A stretch of DNA of 64,000 bases from Amycolatopsis lurida (GCF_900105055.1 NZ_FNTA01000003.1:372001-436000); one strand, 5' to 3'. Numbered from the stretch's first letter, positions 1 through 7,281 are shown. Notes: generated by a model from the sequence alone, not told the origin. Made by a program: numbers and translations.

Positions 1-1
1 C

Positions 2-235
2 CTGCCGATGCTCGTCGGGGAGCGGATGCGTGCGGCCCGCATCGCGACCGATCCGAAAAAACGCGCTTGGGACGCGGAGATGGTGGACCGGTTCGAGAGC
101 CTGCGCTCAGCCGCGATCGCCGAAGACGAACAACACGGGGTCGGCCTGCTCGTGCGGCAGGCGCAGCCGCAGCACGCGGACGCCGACCAGCTGACCGCGA
201 TCCTCGACGCCGCACTCGACCAGGCGACCGCATGA
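2..235 (+). CDS. C-terminal fragment of a prophage early protein
   Basis: The reading frame is open at the window edge and ends with TGA at 233-235, so only the C-terminal ~77 residues are visible; an internal ATG at 8 is unlikely to be the real start. The segment is Arg/Ala/Gln-rich and probably helical, with no motif I recognise. Its stop overlaps the ATG of the next gene by four bases (ATGA), so it is the upstream member of a translationally coupled prophage operon. Function unknown. Confidence 0.6.
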   Translation: MPMLVGERMRAARIATDPKKRAWDAEMVDRFESLRSAAIAEDEQHGVGLLVRQAQPQHADADQLTAILDAALDQATA

Positions 236-783
236 GCACGCTGCACGCGGTGATGAACCGCAGCGACGTGCGCGGCCTGCTGATCCGGCACACCGGCGCA
301 CACGCGTCAGAGGACGTCGTCTCGGCTTGGGAGTCCGGCCTCGCCGGCTACAGCCTCGCCGAGTGCCATCGCGCCTTCGTCGCACTCGGCCCGGCCGCGC
401 GGCGGGCGACACCATCCGAGATCGCAGGTCGTTGCGACGCGGCCCGCGACCGCGACACGGGCGAACCCACGCCGGTTCAGTCCGCGGCTTCACCACGCGC
501 GACCAGCCGCGACTACTACCGGCAAGCCGGGATGCTCGGAATCCGGGCGGTGTACGCGGCGATGGGCTGGAAACGCAACCCGGACCACGACCTCGCCCGC
601 TCCGTGGCCTGCCCGTTCTGCAAGGCACGAGCCTGGGCGGTGTGCGGGCCGCTCTCGCGCAACCGAGCAGGCGTCCGGGAGATGCGCGACCCCGTGCACC
701 GGATGCACCCCTCCCGCCTCCGCCGCGCCCAAACCGAACTCGAGCGCGCCAACGCCACACCCGAACAGGAGACCACCCGATGA
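232..783 (+). CDS. Phage-type zinc-finger protein, hypothetical
   Basis: 183 residues from the ATG at 232, chosen because it overlaps the previous stop as ATGA. The C-terminal half carries C127-x2-C130-x7-C138 followed by H156 and H159 in a basic stretch (VHRMHPSRLRR). This matches the short zinc-binding domain common in actinophage early proteins, thought to bind nucleic acid. The N-terminal ~90 residues show no recognised domain. The stop overlaps the next ATG by four bases, so the three genes at the left edge form one coupled unit. The role in the phage is unknown; replication or DNA metabolism is only a guess. Confidence 0.7.
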   Translation: MSTLHAVMNRSDVRGLLIRHTGAHASEDVVSAWESGLAGYSLAECHRAFVALGPAARRATPSEIAGRCDAARDRDTGEPTPVQSAASPRATSRDYYRQAGMLGIRAVYAAMGWKRNPDHDLARSVACPFCKARAWAVCGPLSRNRAGVREMRDPVHRMHPSRLRRAQTELERANATPEQETTR

Positions 784-1487
784 CCAGCACCCTCACCCCT
801 CACACGGCCGAGGAACATCAAACCGACCCGCTGGCCGCTCGGCTGGCCTTCGACGCCGCGATCGATCAACTCATCCAGCCGAACATGCACACCCTGCTCC
901 GCGACTCCGGAGCCGTGGAACGCGCTCTCGCACCGTGCCTAATCGACCAGCTGGTGACCGCGACCCAGCCGGGCACCGAACGCACAGGCGGCTCCGCGCG
1001 AGGATCACGGCCACCCGCCTCCCTGAACGCGCTCGCGCTGGTCGCCGAGATCAGCCAGACCCTCCGGGGAGCCCTGGCAGCTCTGGGACACGACCTCTTC
1101 GGAACCGGCGCGCGACCGTCCCTCACCGGACAGCTGAGGTTGTGGGCCTCGCACGCGGGGGCCTGGCAACTGGAGGACGTCGATTACCTCGCCTACGCGG
1201 CCCAGGAGGCAGAGCGGTGGGTGGCCGCTGGCCGATCGGTGCTCAATCCCGCCCCGGCCTACCGGCTGCGCGGGCACGCGTGCCCCACCTGCCGACACAC
1301 AACGGTTCTCGTGTGGTCTGACACCGAGCAGGAATGGCTGCGCCGCCCAGCGCTCTCTGTGGACACTGACCGCGTGGAAACGGTGTGCGCGGCCTGCGAT
1401 TCGCGGTGGGGCCTGGAACATTGGGCCCAGCTCGGTCAGGTGCTGGACAGCCAGCGGGCGGAAACCCTTGCCCTGGACTGTGAATAG
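780..1487 (+). CDS. Hypothetical actinophage protein with two CxxC pairs
   Basis: 235 residues, starting at the ATG that overlaps the preceding TGA. The first ~150 residues look helical. Near the C-terminus are two CxxC pairs (HACPTCRHTT and VCAACDSRW, about 40 residues apart), consistent with a zinc ribbon; an HWAQLGQVL helix follows. This arrangement is frequent in hypothetical proteins of actinobacterial phages. It is the last gene of the plus-strand early operon, followed 80 bases later by a strong hairpin. No enzymatic motif is visible and I assign no function. Confidence 0.65.
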   Translation: MTSTLTPHTAEEHQTDPLAARLAFDAAIDQLIQPNMHTLLRDSGAVERALAPCLIDQLVTATQPGTERTGGSARGSRPPASLNALALVAEISQTLRGALAALGHDLFGTGARPSLTGQLRLWASHAGAWQLEDVDYLAYAAQEAERWVAAGRSVLNPAPAYRLRGHACPTCRHTTVLVWSDTEQEWLRRPALSVDTDRVETVCAACDSRWGLEHWAQLGQVLDSQRAETLALDCE

Positions 1488-1567
1488 CCTTGACACGATG
1501 ATCACGAACCAGCGATACTGACAGGGCTTGGCGGAGCTATACCCACCAAGTAGTCAAGATTTCCTTG

Positions 1568-1605
1568 AAGGCCCCGCGCTCCCTCCCCCTCCGGCGCGGG
1601 GCCTT
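1568..1605 (+). terminator. GC-rich terminator hairpin after the early operon
   Basis: AAGGCCCCGCGC (1568-1579) and GCGCGGGGCCTT (1594-1605) are perfect inverted repeats with a 14-base loop. The hairpin lies 80 bases past the stop of the plus-strand early operon. There is no long T-run, as usual in actinobacteria. Confidence 0.75.
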
Positions 1606-1857
1606 CGTCATGTGCGGACAGCGGCCACCGGACGCTGGCCCCGGCACCCCTCACTGAGCAGGCCGCACGCGGTGAGCCGCTGTCCGCACACCCCCAAATC
1701 TCCGGCCGTTCCCACCCTGGAGAGGCCCGCAGGCCCCGAAGAACCCCACAGGGACCGGACACCGACAGACCCCCGGATTTGGCTGGTGAGCATGGCTGCT
1801 TGCCCTCAATCCACCGGCCGTTTCAGGCCCTGAGAGGCCCGTAGAGCCCCGGAAAAG
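1606..1857. repeat. Gene-free stretch with a ~60-bp imperfect direct repeat
   Basis: No convincing gene lies between 1488 and 1930. Two related copies start near 1702 (TCCGGCCGTT...) and 1814 (CCGGCCGTTT...). They share GGCCGTT, GAGAGGCCCG, GCCCCG and GGGACCGGAC in the same order at about 112-bp spacing. The second copy runs into the left arm of the hairpin at 1858. Confidence 0.5.
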
Positions 1858-1894
1858 CCCCAGGGGGACCGGACAAAGTCCGGTCCCCCTGGGG
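1858..1894 (-). terminator. 17-bp perfect hairpin terminating the leftward cluster
   Basis: The arms at 1858-1874 and 1878-1894 are perfect 17-base complements around an AAA/TTT loop. The hairpin lies 37 bases past the stop of the minus-strand gene ending at 1931. It faces the terminator of the plus-strand operon, so the two operons are insulated from each other. Confidence 0.8.
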
Positions 1895-1930
1895 TGGCTG
1901 GTTGCCGTCGAGACGGCTACGGCTGCATGG

Positions 1931-3211
1931 TCACTTCTCCAGCTTCCGCAGTGCTTCCGCCGCAATGCTGGCCGACCGGCCGAACAAGGCTTGCTCGGCA
2001 CGGCGGGCAAGCTCGGCGTCCTTGTCATCATCCTTGATCGGCACGTGCGGCATGTGCTCGGCGACGGTCTGGATTGCCTGCCACGCGGCCCATCGAGTCC
2101 TGCCGATTCCGGCGAACATGTCGTAGTCGCCGAAGAACAGCATCTCCAGCATCGACTTACGGACCTTGTGCTGTTCCTTCAACCAGGTGTTCGCCGTGTC
2201 CGACGGCGGCTTCCACAACTCGTTGCACAGTTCCCCGAAGGCGGTCAGCGTCATTTTCGCGGCCAGCAGCTTGCCCGCGCGCTCCGTGACCTCTTCCACG
2301 GCGGCCTGTGCCGCCGCGATCGCCTGACTGCCCTCAGACAGCCGCGAACTCGGATTCGACACCGCATCCAGGCTCTGCGGCGCCAAGCCGAAATGCTGCA
2401 CCGTTGCCGACGCCGGACGTACCGGCGAGAACAGCACCTGCGACGGCTTGCCCGGCAGGAGCGAGCACACCACCACCACGCGCATCTCCAGTTCGTCGAC
2501 CTTGCCGACCTTGATTGGGTCGGCCTGCCGGATCGACACGAACCCAGCCGTGTTGCTCCACAATGGACCAGCGGCACCGTACTTCGCGTTCAGCTGCTTG
2601 GCCATGTCGGTGAGCATCTGCGCGCGGTCCTCGATCGCGGCGGGCGTGAACTGCCGAGCCGAACCCCCGATCGCCTCGCGCCTACCTGTGCTCGGATTGG
2701 TGCGCACCAGCGCGTAGTAGCCCGGAATCTCCATCGGCTCGGTCGTGTCGTTCTCATCGACCTTGCCGTCGAACTCCTCGCCCGGCTCGGCCTCACCCAG
2801 GAAACAGTCCGCCTTGTGTTTCACGCCTATCGCCTTGCCGCACTCGACGCACGCACCAGTCGGCACGAACGCGAACGCAGGCTCCGGGCGGACATCCCAG
2901 TCCTTCAAACCCGCCTTCGTGACCAACTCGGCCGCCGTGCGCGACCCATTGACCTGGGTAGCCAGGGTGCACCAAGCATCGCGCACCTTCGGCAGCGCCG
3001 GAGCAGGGGTGACCGACTCCGAAGCCGTCTTGCCCGAAGCCTTCCCCGTAGCCGGAGTCTTACTGACCGTAGCCGGAGCCTTGGAGGCCGTCCCGGACTT
3101 TCTGGGCCGATTGGTGGCAGCCTTCCCATCCGCAGGGGCCTTGCCAGCCGCAGGAGGCTTACCAGGGGCCGCAGTGGCCTGCTTGGGGGCAGGCTTCACA
3201 GGGTTAGACAT
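1931..3211 (-). CDS. Phage/plasmid-type protein, possibly DUF932-like, with an Ala-Pro-Lys-rich N-terminus
   Basis: 426 residues from ATG at 3211, chosen because GAAAGGATC, a good ribosome site, stands just upstream and the sequence before it is leader DNA. Residues 1-70 are low-complexity (APATVSKTPATGKAS), likely disordered and basic. A CVECG...C cluster follows near residue 120. The folded C-terminal part contains VRKSMLEMLFFGD and GRTRWAAWQAIQTVAEHM, reminiscent of the C-terminal signature of the DUF932/TIGR03299 phage-plasmid family. That family match is tentative. It is the last gene of the leftward cluster and has its own promoter and leader element. Function unknown. Confidence 0.6.
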   Translation of the reverse strand: MSNPVKPAPKQATAAPGKPPAAGKAPADGKAATNRPRKSGTASKAPATVSKTPATGKASGKTASESVTPAPALPKVRDAWCTLATQVNGSRTAAELVTKAGLKDWDVRPEPAFAFVPTGACVECGKAIGVKHKADCFLGEAEPGEEFDGKVDENDTTEPMEIPGYYALVRTNPSTGRREAIGGSARQFTPAAIEDRAQMLTDMAKQLNAKYGAAGPLWSNTAGFVSIRQADPIKVGKVDELEMRVVVVCSLLPGKPSQVLFSPVRPASATVQHFGLAPQSLDAVSNPSSRLSEGSQAIAAAQAAVEEVTERAGKLLAAKMTLTAFGELCNELWKPPSDTANTWLKEQHKVRKSMLEMLFFGDYDMFAGIGRTRWAAWQAIQTVAEHMPHVPIKDDDKDAELARRAEQALFGRSASIAAEALRKLEK

Positions 3212-3219
3212 AGTGTTGT

Positions 3220-3258
3220 GATCCTTTCGGTTGGGTCCGCCCCCGGTGTTGCTGCACC
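3220..3258 (-). promoter_or_regulatory. Leader element copy 1 (hairpin plus Shine-Dalgarno box)
   Basis: Read on the minus strand, GGTGCAGCAACACC (3258-3245) is followed by CCGAAAGGATC (3230-3220) and then the ATG at 3211. GGTG/CACC can pair around a six-base loop. The same two blocks stand in front of the genes starting at 4103 and 5125. This resembles in principle the start-associated sequences of cluster K mycobacteriophages, but the bases differ. Confidence 0.7.
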
Positions 3259-3289
3259 AAGGCCGGATCCATGTCTGGAACCTCCCGAT

Positions 3290-3316
3290 AGTGTATAGAC
3301 CCTGAACACTAGTCAA
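3290..3316 (-). promoter_or_regulatory. Leftward promoter/operator, copy 1
   Basis: Read on the minus strand: TTGACTAGTGTT, nine bases, TACACT. The identical arrangement occurs at 5190-5216. TTGACT fits a sigma-70-type -35 box. TACACT, or the CACTAT two bases further on, would be the -10. The shared ACTAGTGTT core may also be an operator. A transcript would have a ~75-nt leader containing the hairpin element. Confidence 0.6.
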
Positions 3317-3350
3317 TAGGCTGAAAGAGTGAAACCCGCAGGTCAGGGGC

Positions 3351-3620
3351 CTACGGTGCCGTCGATCGCTTACGCGGCGCGGACCGGTCTGGCTGCACTC
3401 CCGCCTCATTTAGAACGCCAGCGAGTTTGGCCCTGGACCACCCGGCGGCCTGCATGAGGTCCTTACTCAAAAGGCCCTCGCGGCGAGCGTCGGCGACGAG
3501 TTCGCGCAGCGCTTTCTCGGCCGCCGCCCGCTTCTTGTCCAGCCTGTCCACCACGCCAGCCTGGGCGGTGATGGCGGCGAGTCGCTGAGCGTCGGTCAGC
3601 TCCTTGCTAGGTCTTGACAC
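3351..3620 (-). CDS. Small protein with a coiled coil and an HTH-like C-terminus
   Basis: 89 residues. GTG at 3620 is taken as the start because AGGAGG ends five bases upstream; the in-frame GTG at 3626 overlaps that site. A charged helix (DRLDKKRAAAEKALRELVADAR) leads into LMQAAGWSRAKLAGVLNEAG, which has the spacing of a helix-turn-helix. It ends in a basic tail (PRKRSTAP). It lies between two leader-element genes but has an ordinary Shine-Dalgarno sequence itself. It may be a small DNA-binding regulator; this is inference from the pattern alone. Confidence 0.6.
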   Translation of the reverse strand: MSRPSKELTDAQRLAAITAQAGVVDRLDKKRAAAEKALRELVADARREGLLSKDLMQAAGWSRAKLAGVLNEAGVQPDRSAPRKRSTAP

Positions 3621-3686
3621 GGGCACCTCCTGCCGGGATCGCGAACGCGGGCCGGGGACAGTTTCCCCGGCCCGCGCCCATAAGTG

Positions 3687-4103
3687 TTAGTCGGTCACCT
3701 CTGCCCACAGTGGCGCGAACCTCGGGTGATCCTTGATCGGTTGCACCAACTCATACCACCTCGTGATCACCCCGCGCCCCTTCTCGGTGATCACGTGGAC
3801 CTTCTCATCCTCGTCGTAGTGCACGAAATCCGATAGAACGGCCTGCCACAACGGTGGGGCGAGCTCTGGCGCGTTGAACTTCGGTGTACCGCCGTAGCCC
3901 GTGGAGATCAGGTGAAGCACTCGCAGGACGAGACTTCTGCCGCTGACCGCTGCGTAGTACCGCTCCCGCGTCTCGGCGCAGTCAAGCACCGCGCTACGCA
4001 GCGAGCTGACGAAGACACCACGTGCTAGCAGGTAGACCTCGTGTGCGTCGATAGGCGACAGACCGGGGATGAAGGCGCTAAAGTCGTGCTCGTCGGAACT
4101 CAT
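3687..4103 (-). CDS. Hypothetical prophage protein
   Basis: 138 residues from ATG at 4103, preceded by GAAAGGATC. The protein begins MSSDEHDFSAFIPGLSPIDA, is predicted largely helical, and ends with VITEKGRGVITRWYELV...APLWAEVTD. I see no catalytic or metal-binding motif and recognise no family. The leader-element hairpin sits between this gene and the paralogous pair upstream, so it probably belongs to the same leftward transcript but begins a new translation unit. Confidence 0.6.
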   Translation of the reverse strand: MSSDEHDFSAFIPGLSPIDAHEVYLLARGVFVSSLRSAVLDCAETRERYYAAVSGRSLVLRVLHLISTGYGGTPKFNAPELAPPLWQAVLSDFVHYDEDEKVHVITEKGRGVITRWYELVQPIKDHPRFAPLWAEVTD

Positions 4104-4107
4104 GTTA

Positions 4108-4170
4108 GATCCTTTCAGGGTTCCGCGCTGCGCCCCCGGGATGGTGTTGCTGCACCGGTTGACCGGGGGC
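4108..4170 (-). promoter_or_regulatory. Leader element copy 2 with extended stem
   Basis: The block GGTGCAGCAACACC (4156-4143) and the box CTGAAAGGATC (4118-4108) recur here. In this copy an outer stem (4132-4139 with 4163-4170, eight bases) encloses the conserved hairpin. No TTGACT-type promoter is visible just upstream, so this copy appears to act inside a transcript. Confidence 0.65.
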
Positions 4171-4199
4171 ACAGTCACGTCTAGGGGTTGATGGACGCG

Positions 4200-4694
4200 T
4201 CAGAGCCAGCCGCGCGCCAAGGGCAAGAACGGCTGGTAGCGACGCCCGAGATGACGGCGCCAGCTCCGGTAAATCCGGACACGCCCGAAGTGATGCCGGA
4301 TACTCTGCTCTCTTTCGTTGCAGAGAAACACCGCGCCTTGGAATCTCTGATCCCGCTCGTCGTCCAGATTTATCCAGTTGAATCGATCGACGAAGTCGAT
4401 GAACTCTTGCCGGGTCACGTGCAGAAAGTCTGGATCGTTCAGTTCGGCGTCGCGGAAGCCTGCGATCTCAAGGTCGAGAACACGCTCGCCGTAAACCCAG
4501 GCATTGATGCCGAACCGCTCGGGTGTCGATACAGTGGAACGAAATTGCAGGTCCACCTCTTGCACGATGATTCGCGCGAGAGCCGACAGGTGCGTGATGT
4601 GTGCGGTATCGACAACTCGATCGCCAAGAATACGCGGCTCCGTATATTTGCCCAGCTGCGGGAGCACGAGCATGTTGGCTCTTCTTCGCATCAT
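4200..4694 (-). CDS. Hypothetical protein, paralogue B of the 4691-5125 product
   Basis: About 164 residues, starting at ATG 4694, which overlaps the stop of the upstream gene as ATGA; a second ATG directly follows. The C-terminal half (FNWINLDDERDQRFQGAVF) aligns with YNWRTLNDARDVRFLPNVV of the upstream protein, and the N-terminal parts share the order L-x-LAR/AERI-x-DLQ. The two are a diverged tandem duplication. The protein ends in a basic extension absent from its partner. No known family is recognised. The homology supports the minus-strand frame over the competing plus-strand frame. Confidence 0.65.
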   Translation of the reverse strand: MMRRRANMLVLPQLGKYTEPRILGDRVVDTAHITHLSALARIIVQEVDLQFRSTVSTPERFGINAWVYGERVLDLEIAGFRDAELNDPDFLHVTRQEFIDFVDRFNWINLDDERDQRFQGAVFLCNEREQSIRHHFGRVRIYRSWRRHLGRRYQPFLPLARGWL

Positions 4695-5125
4695 TGGCTG
4701 CGCCAATCGTCGTGCTCGTGAACGACAACGCCAGGCGTCCAGCGATCGCTACCGTAGTCCTCTTCGGACACTACAACGACGTTCGGCAGGAAGCGGACGT
4801 CGCGCGCGTCGTTCAGAGTGCGCCAGTTGTAGGTATCCAGGAGCTGGTAGGCGCGCTTGATGAGTTCTTGCGCTTCCTCACTGGGTCGACGAGTCCGCAG
4901 GCAAGCAAAGAGATAGCCGTTGGCCAAGCCGCCGAGGCACAGTGTCAGCCTCTTGGAACCCCTGACGTGAATACTCAGATCCGCCCCAGCTGCCAATTCT
5001 CGTGAGGCGATAGTCTGTAAATCTGCGAGTATCCTTTCGGCCAGCGTGGGCAAGTCGGCTATCTGAGCAGTCGCTAAATAGTTGCGCCCATACTCGCGTT
5101 CGGGCATGACAAAATCACGCGACAC
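4691..5125 (-). CDS. Hypothetical protein, paralogue A, first gene of the leftward cluster
   Basis: 144 residues. GTG at 5125 is chosen because it follows the conserved GAAAGGATC box at the same distance as in the sister genes. Features are a helical N-terminal half (LPTLAERILADLQTIASRELA), a small beta region (LSIHVRGSKRLTLCLGG) and the shared YNWRTLNDARDVRFLPNVVVVSEED block. It is coupled to its paralogue downstream by a four-base overlap. The promoter at 5190-5216 and the leader hairpin at 5152-5165 precede it. Function unknown. Confidence 0.65.
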   Translation of the reverse strand: MSRDFVMPEREYGRNYLATAQIADLPTLAERILADLQTIASRELAAGADLSIHVRGSKRLTLCLGGLANGYLFACLRTRRPSEEAQELIKRAYQLLDTYNWRTLNDARDVRFLPNVVVVSEEDYGSDRWTPGVVVHEHDDWRSQ

Positions 5126-5129
5126 AACG

Positions 5130-5165
5130 GATCCTTTCGGTTCATTTTCGGGGTGTTGCTGCACC
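5130..5165 (-). promoter_or_regulatory. Leader element copy 3
   Basis: GGTGCAGCAACACC (5165-5152) lies inside a longer stem (CGGGGTG/CACCCCG around a six-base loop). It is followed by CCGAAAGGATC (5140-5130) and the GTG start at 5125. The loop bases and the ribosome-site box are conserved in all three copies while spacing (11-24 bases) and outer stems vary. Confidence 0.7.
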
Positions 5166-5189
5166 CCGAATTGGAACTAGCCGAATCAG

Positions 5190-5216
5190 AGTGTATTTGC
5201 ATAAAACACTAGTCAA
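5190..5216 (-). promoter_or_regulatory. Leftward promoter/operator, copy 2
   Basis: Minus-strand TTGACTAGTGTT, nine bases, TACACT, identical in layout to 3290-3316. It sits in the divergent region between the leftward cluster and the HNH gene at 5301. The local sequence is AT-rich compared with the rest of the prophage. Confidence 0.6.
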
Positions 5217-5300
5217 TATTCAGCATGAAATTTCACCCGAATGGGCTAGTGTCCTTATGTTCTGACGATTCGACGGACATATGAAAGGAGGATTTGCACC

Positions 5301-5699
5301 ATGCCTGGACGTGCCTATAGGGCATGCACTCGTCCGGGGTGTTCGCATATGACAGGTTCGGGTGGCAGGTGTCCCGACTGTCGATCGCGTGCCCGATCGG
5401 CTTTCGGCAGCTCCGCGCAACGCGGTTACACGGCAGGACATCGCTCCCGCTTCCGGCCCGGTGTGCTGGCGCGGGATCCGGTGTGCCGCTGTGATCTGAC
5501 TGACTGCACGAGCCACCTGGGCCGCAGCTGTGGTCAGCCGTCCACCGTGGCCGATCATTGGCCGATCATTCGCCGAGAGCTGACGGCCGCTGGTCTGGAT
5601 GCTGATGATCCAGCACGAGGCCGAGGGTTGTGTGCCCGTTGCCATAGCAGGGTTACCGCCCGAACTGTGGCAACCAAAGGTGGGTGGCACCGTTCCTGA
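5301..5699 (+). CDS. HNH endonuclease
   Basis: 132 residues from ATG 5301 with a strong AAAGGAGG site. Zinc-knuckle cysteines occur near the N-terminus (CTRPGC, CPDC). The HNH core has VADHW (D85-H86), a D102-D103 region and GLCARCHSRVTA (C111, C114, H115), the usual ending of phage HNH nucleases. Such nucleases often act with the terminase in packaging, or are free-standing homing-type enzymes. Here it lies 2.4 kb upstream of the terminase and leads a plus-strand operon. It is divergent from the leftward cluster. Confidence 0.8.
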   Translation: MPGRAYRACTRPGCSHMTGSGGRCPDCRSRARSAFGSSAQRGYTAGHRSRFRPGVLARDPVCRCDLTDCTSHLGRSCGQPSTVADHWPIIRRELTAAGLDADDPARGRGLCARCHSRVTARTVATKGGWHRS

Positions 5700-5868
5700 T
5701 GGTCCATTAAGGACAAAGTGTCTACCGCGGGCGAACCGGACGAGTACGCCGAGCGCGCTACACGGTTCCCACCTGTCGGCAACGGCCTCGGTTGCGTCCC
5801 AGGGGGAGGCCCCCTCAGCGGTGTCGCGGCGCACAAGCCCCTGAACCCCGGAGGGGTGGTGCCAGGTT
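5700..5868 (+). other. Short gene-free stretch
   Basis: 169 bases between the HNH gene and the next small gene. I see no clear hairpin or promoter; the Shine-Dalgarno candidate for the following TTG start lies near 5848-5855. Confidence 0.4.
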
Positions 5869-6102
5869 TTGAGCGCCCCTTCCCCTACGTCCGACCCGAT
5901 CGCTCGCGCCGAGCAGCGGCGCGCCGACCTCGCCCACGAACTGGAGCGCGCCGCCGAGCAGGCGGACGCGTGGCACGCGGAACGAAATCGCCTGGTCATC
6001 GAGCTGGTAGCGGCGGGTGAGTCCTACCGCGACACCGCAGTGCCCGCGCGGCTCTCGGCGTCCGGCGTCGGCAAGATCGTCCGCCGCGACCGGGACGGCT
6101 GA
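5869..6102 (+). CDS. Small coiled-coil protein with an HTH-like C-terminus
   Basis: 77 residues from TTG at 5869, the only in-frame start after the upstream stop; GGAGGGG lies about 14 bases upstream, so the start is not certain. The middle is a charged helix (AEQRRADLAHELERAAEQADAWHAERNRL). The end, VAAGESYRDTAVPARLSASGVGKIVRRDRD, has the layout of a sigma-region-4-like or resolvase-like helix-turn-helix. Similar short proteins are common in actinobacterial phages. Probably a DNA-binding accessory protein, by inference. Confidence 0.55.
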   Translation: MSAPSPTSDPIARAEQRRADLAHELERAAEQADAWHAERNRLVIELVAAGESYRDTAVPARLSASGVGKIVRRDRDG

Positions 6103-6171
6103 GACCGGAGAAACCGTTGCCCTGGTGCACATTCGTGCACTCGGTGCCCACCATGAGCTACGGAGGTGCCC

Positions 6172-6876
6172 GTGATCACCATCGACGGCTTGCCGTCGTC
6201 GGAACAGATCCTCGGCGAGATGGAGGCCGAGGGGAAACCGGTTCTGCTCGCTTTCTCCCGAGGTAAGGACTCGCTGAGCGCGTGGCTGGCGTTGCGTGAA
6301 CGCGGCATTCCCGTGGTGCCGTACCACCTCTACAGCGTGCCTGGCCTCCGGTTCGTCGCCGATAGCCTCAAGATGTATGAGGACTTCTTCGGGCAGAAGA
6401 TCTACGACCTGCCCCACCCCAGCCTCTACCGGTGGCTGGTCAACTACGTGTTCTGCCCGCCCGAGCGGTGGCGGATCATCGACGCGGCCGGTCTGACGGA
6501 GTTCACCTACGAGGACGTGGCCGCGACGCTGCGCCAGGACGTCGGCCTGCCCGCCGATGCGTGGAACGTCGACGGCGTCCGGGCCACCGACAGCCCGATG
6601 CGGCGCATGGCCATGTCCACTCACGGCCCGATCCGCCAGGACACGCGCAAGGTCTCGGCCATCTGGGATTGGCAGATCGCCGACGTCCGGGCAGCGCTCA
6701 CCCGGCACAGCTGCCCTCTGCCGATCGACTACGAGTGGTTCGGCCGCTCGTTCGACGGCCTGGACTACCGGTTCATCGAACCGCTGAGCCGTCACGCCCC
6801 CGAGGACTACGCCCGAGTCCTGGACTGGTTCCCCCTCGCCGAGCTGGAGTTGCTGCGCCATGACCTCACCCGCTGA
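6172..6876 (+). CDS. PP-loop ATPase, phosphoadenosine-phosphosulfate-reductase-like
   Basis: 234 residues. GTG 6172 is taken as the start because GGAGG ends five bases upstream; GTG 6166 lies inside that site. Near residue 30 is LLAFSRGKDSLSAWLAL, the PP-loop (SxGKDS) of the adenine-nucleotide alpha-hydrolase fold used by PAPS reductases, DndC and tRNA thiolases. VRATDSPMRR and RKVSAIWDWQIADV match the later substrate-binding blocks of phage PAPS-reductase-like proteins. In phages these may act in DNA or nucleotide modification; the substrate cannot be told here. The next gene overlaps the 3' end by 17 bases. Confidence 0.8.
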   Translation: MITIDGLPSSEQILGEMEAEGKPVLLAFSRGKDSLSAWLALRERGIPVVPYHLYSVPGLRFVADSLKMYEDFFGQKIYDLPHPSLYRWLVNYVFCPPERWRIIDAAGLTEFTYEDVAATLRQDVGLPADAWNVDGVRATDSPMRRMAMSTHGPIRQDTRKVSAIWDWQIADVRAALTRHSCPLPIDYEWFGRSFDGLDYRFIEPLSRHAPEDYARVLDWFPLAELELLRHDLTR

Positions 6877-7276
6877 CGACCCCAATGCCGCGCTGCTCGC
6901 GCAGCTCAAAATGTCGTCGTCCGTGTCCGGCATGAAGTCCAATGACGACGTGCTGGCCCTGCTCACGGCCGAGCCGGACCCCGATCCGCTCGCCGGCGTC
7001 GAGTACACGGGCGACGAAGAGGACGACGCGCGCGCCGAGCTCGACGCGCTTCACCGCGGCTTCCGCGAACGCACCGCCCGCGAGCTGGAACGGATGCAGC
7101 TCGCGACCGAAAGCGAGTACTGGTTCTGCGTCTGCTTCAAGAGCCAGGACGACAAGGACGCTTTCCTCGCCGCCGCTGGTCTCGTCGTCATCGGGGACAA
7201 GTACCTCGACGGCTACGCCACCGCGGAACTGCTCGGCGTCACGATGCCCGAGACCGACGACACCGAGAGGGGGTGA
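6860..7276 (+). CDS. Hypothetical acidic protein coupled to the PP-loop enzyme
   Basis: 138 residues from ATG 6860, inside the end of the PP-loop gene. The first half is acidic and helical (EEDDARAELDALHRGFRERTARELERMQ). The second half, ESEYWFCVCFKSQDDKDAFLAAAGL, resembles a small alpha/beta domain seen in phage proteins that accompany PAPS-reductase-like enzymes. The overlap suggests the two proteins are made together and may form a complex. No catalytic residue set is evident. The aspartate/glutamate-rich character contrasts with the strongly basic next protein. Confidence 0.6.
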   Translation: MTSPADDPNAALLAQLKMSSSVSGMKSNDDVLALLTAEPDPDPLAGVEYTGDEEDDARAELDALHRGFRERTARELERMQLATESEYWFCVCFKSQDDKDAFLAAAGLVVIGDKYLDGYATAELLGVTMPETDDTERG

Positions 7277-7281
7277 ACTGA

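Noticed and set aside
4188..4721. 177-residue plus-strand frame in the leftward cluster
   Set aside because: The minus-strand product is homologous to its neighbour's product and coupled by ATGA; the plus-strand product has no support.
5301..5699. HNH gene as a homing endonuclease inside an intron
   Set aside because: It has its own ribosome site and promoter-side position and does not interrupt another gene.
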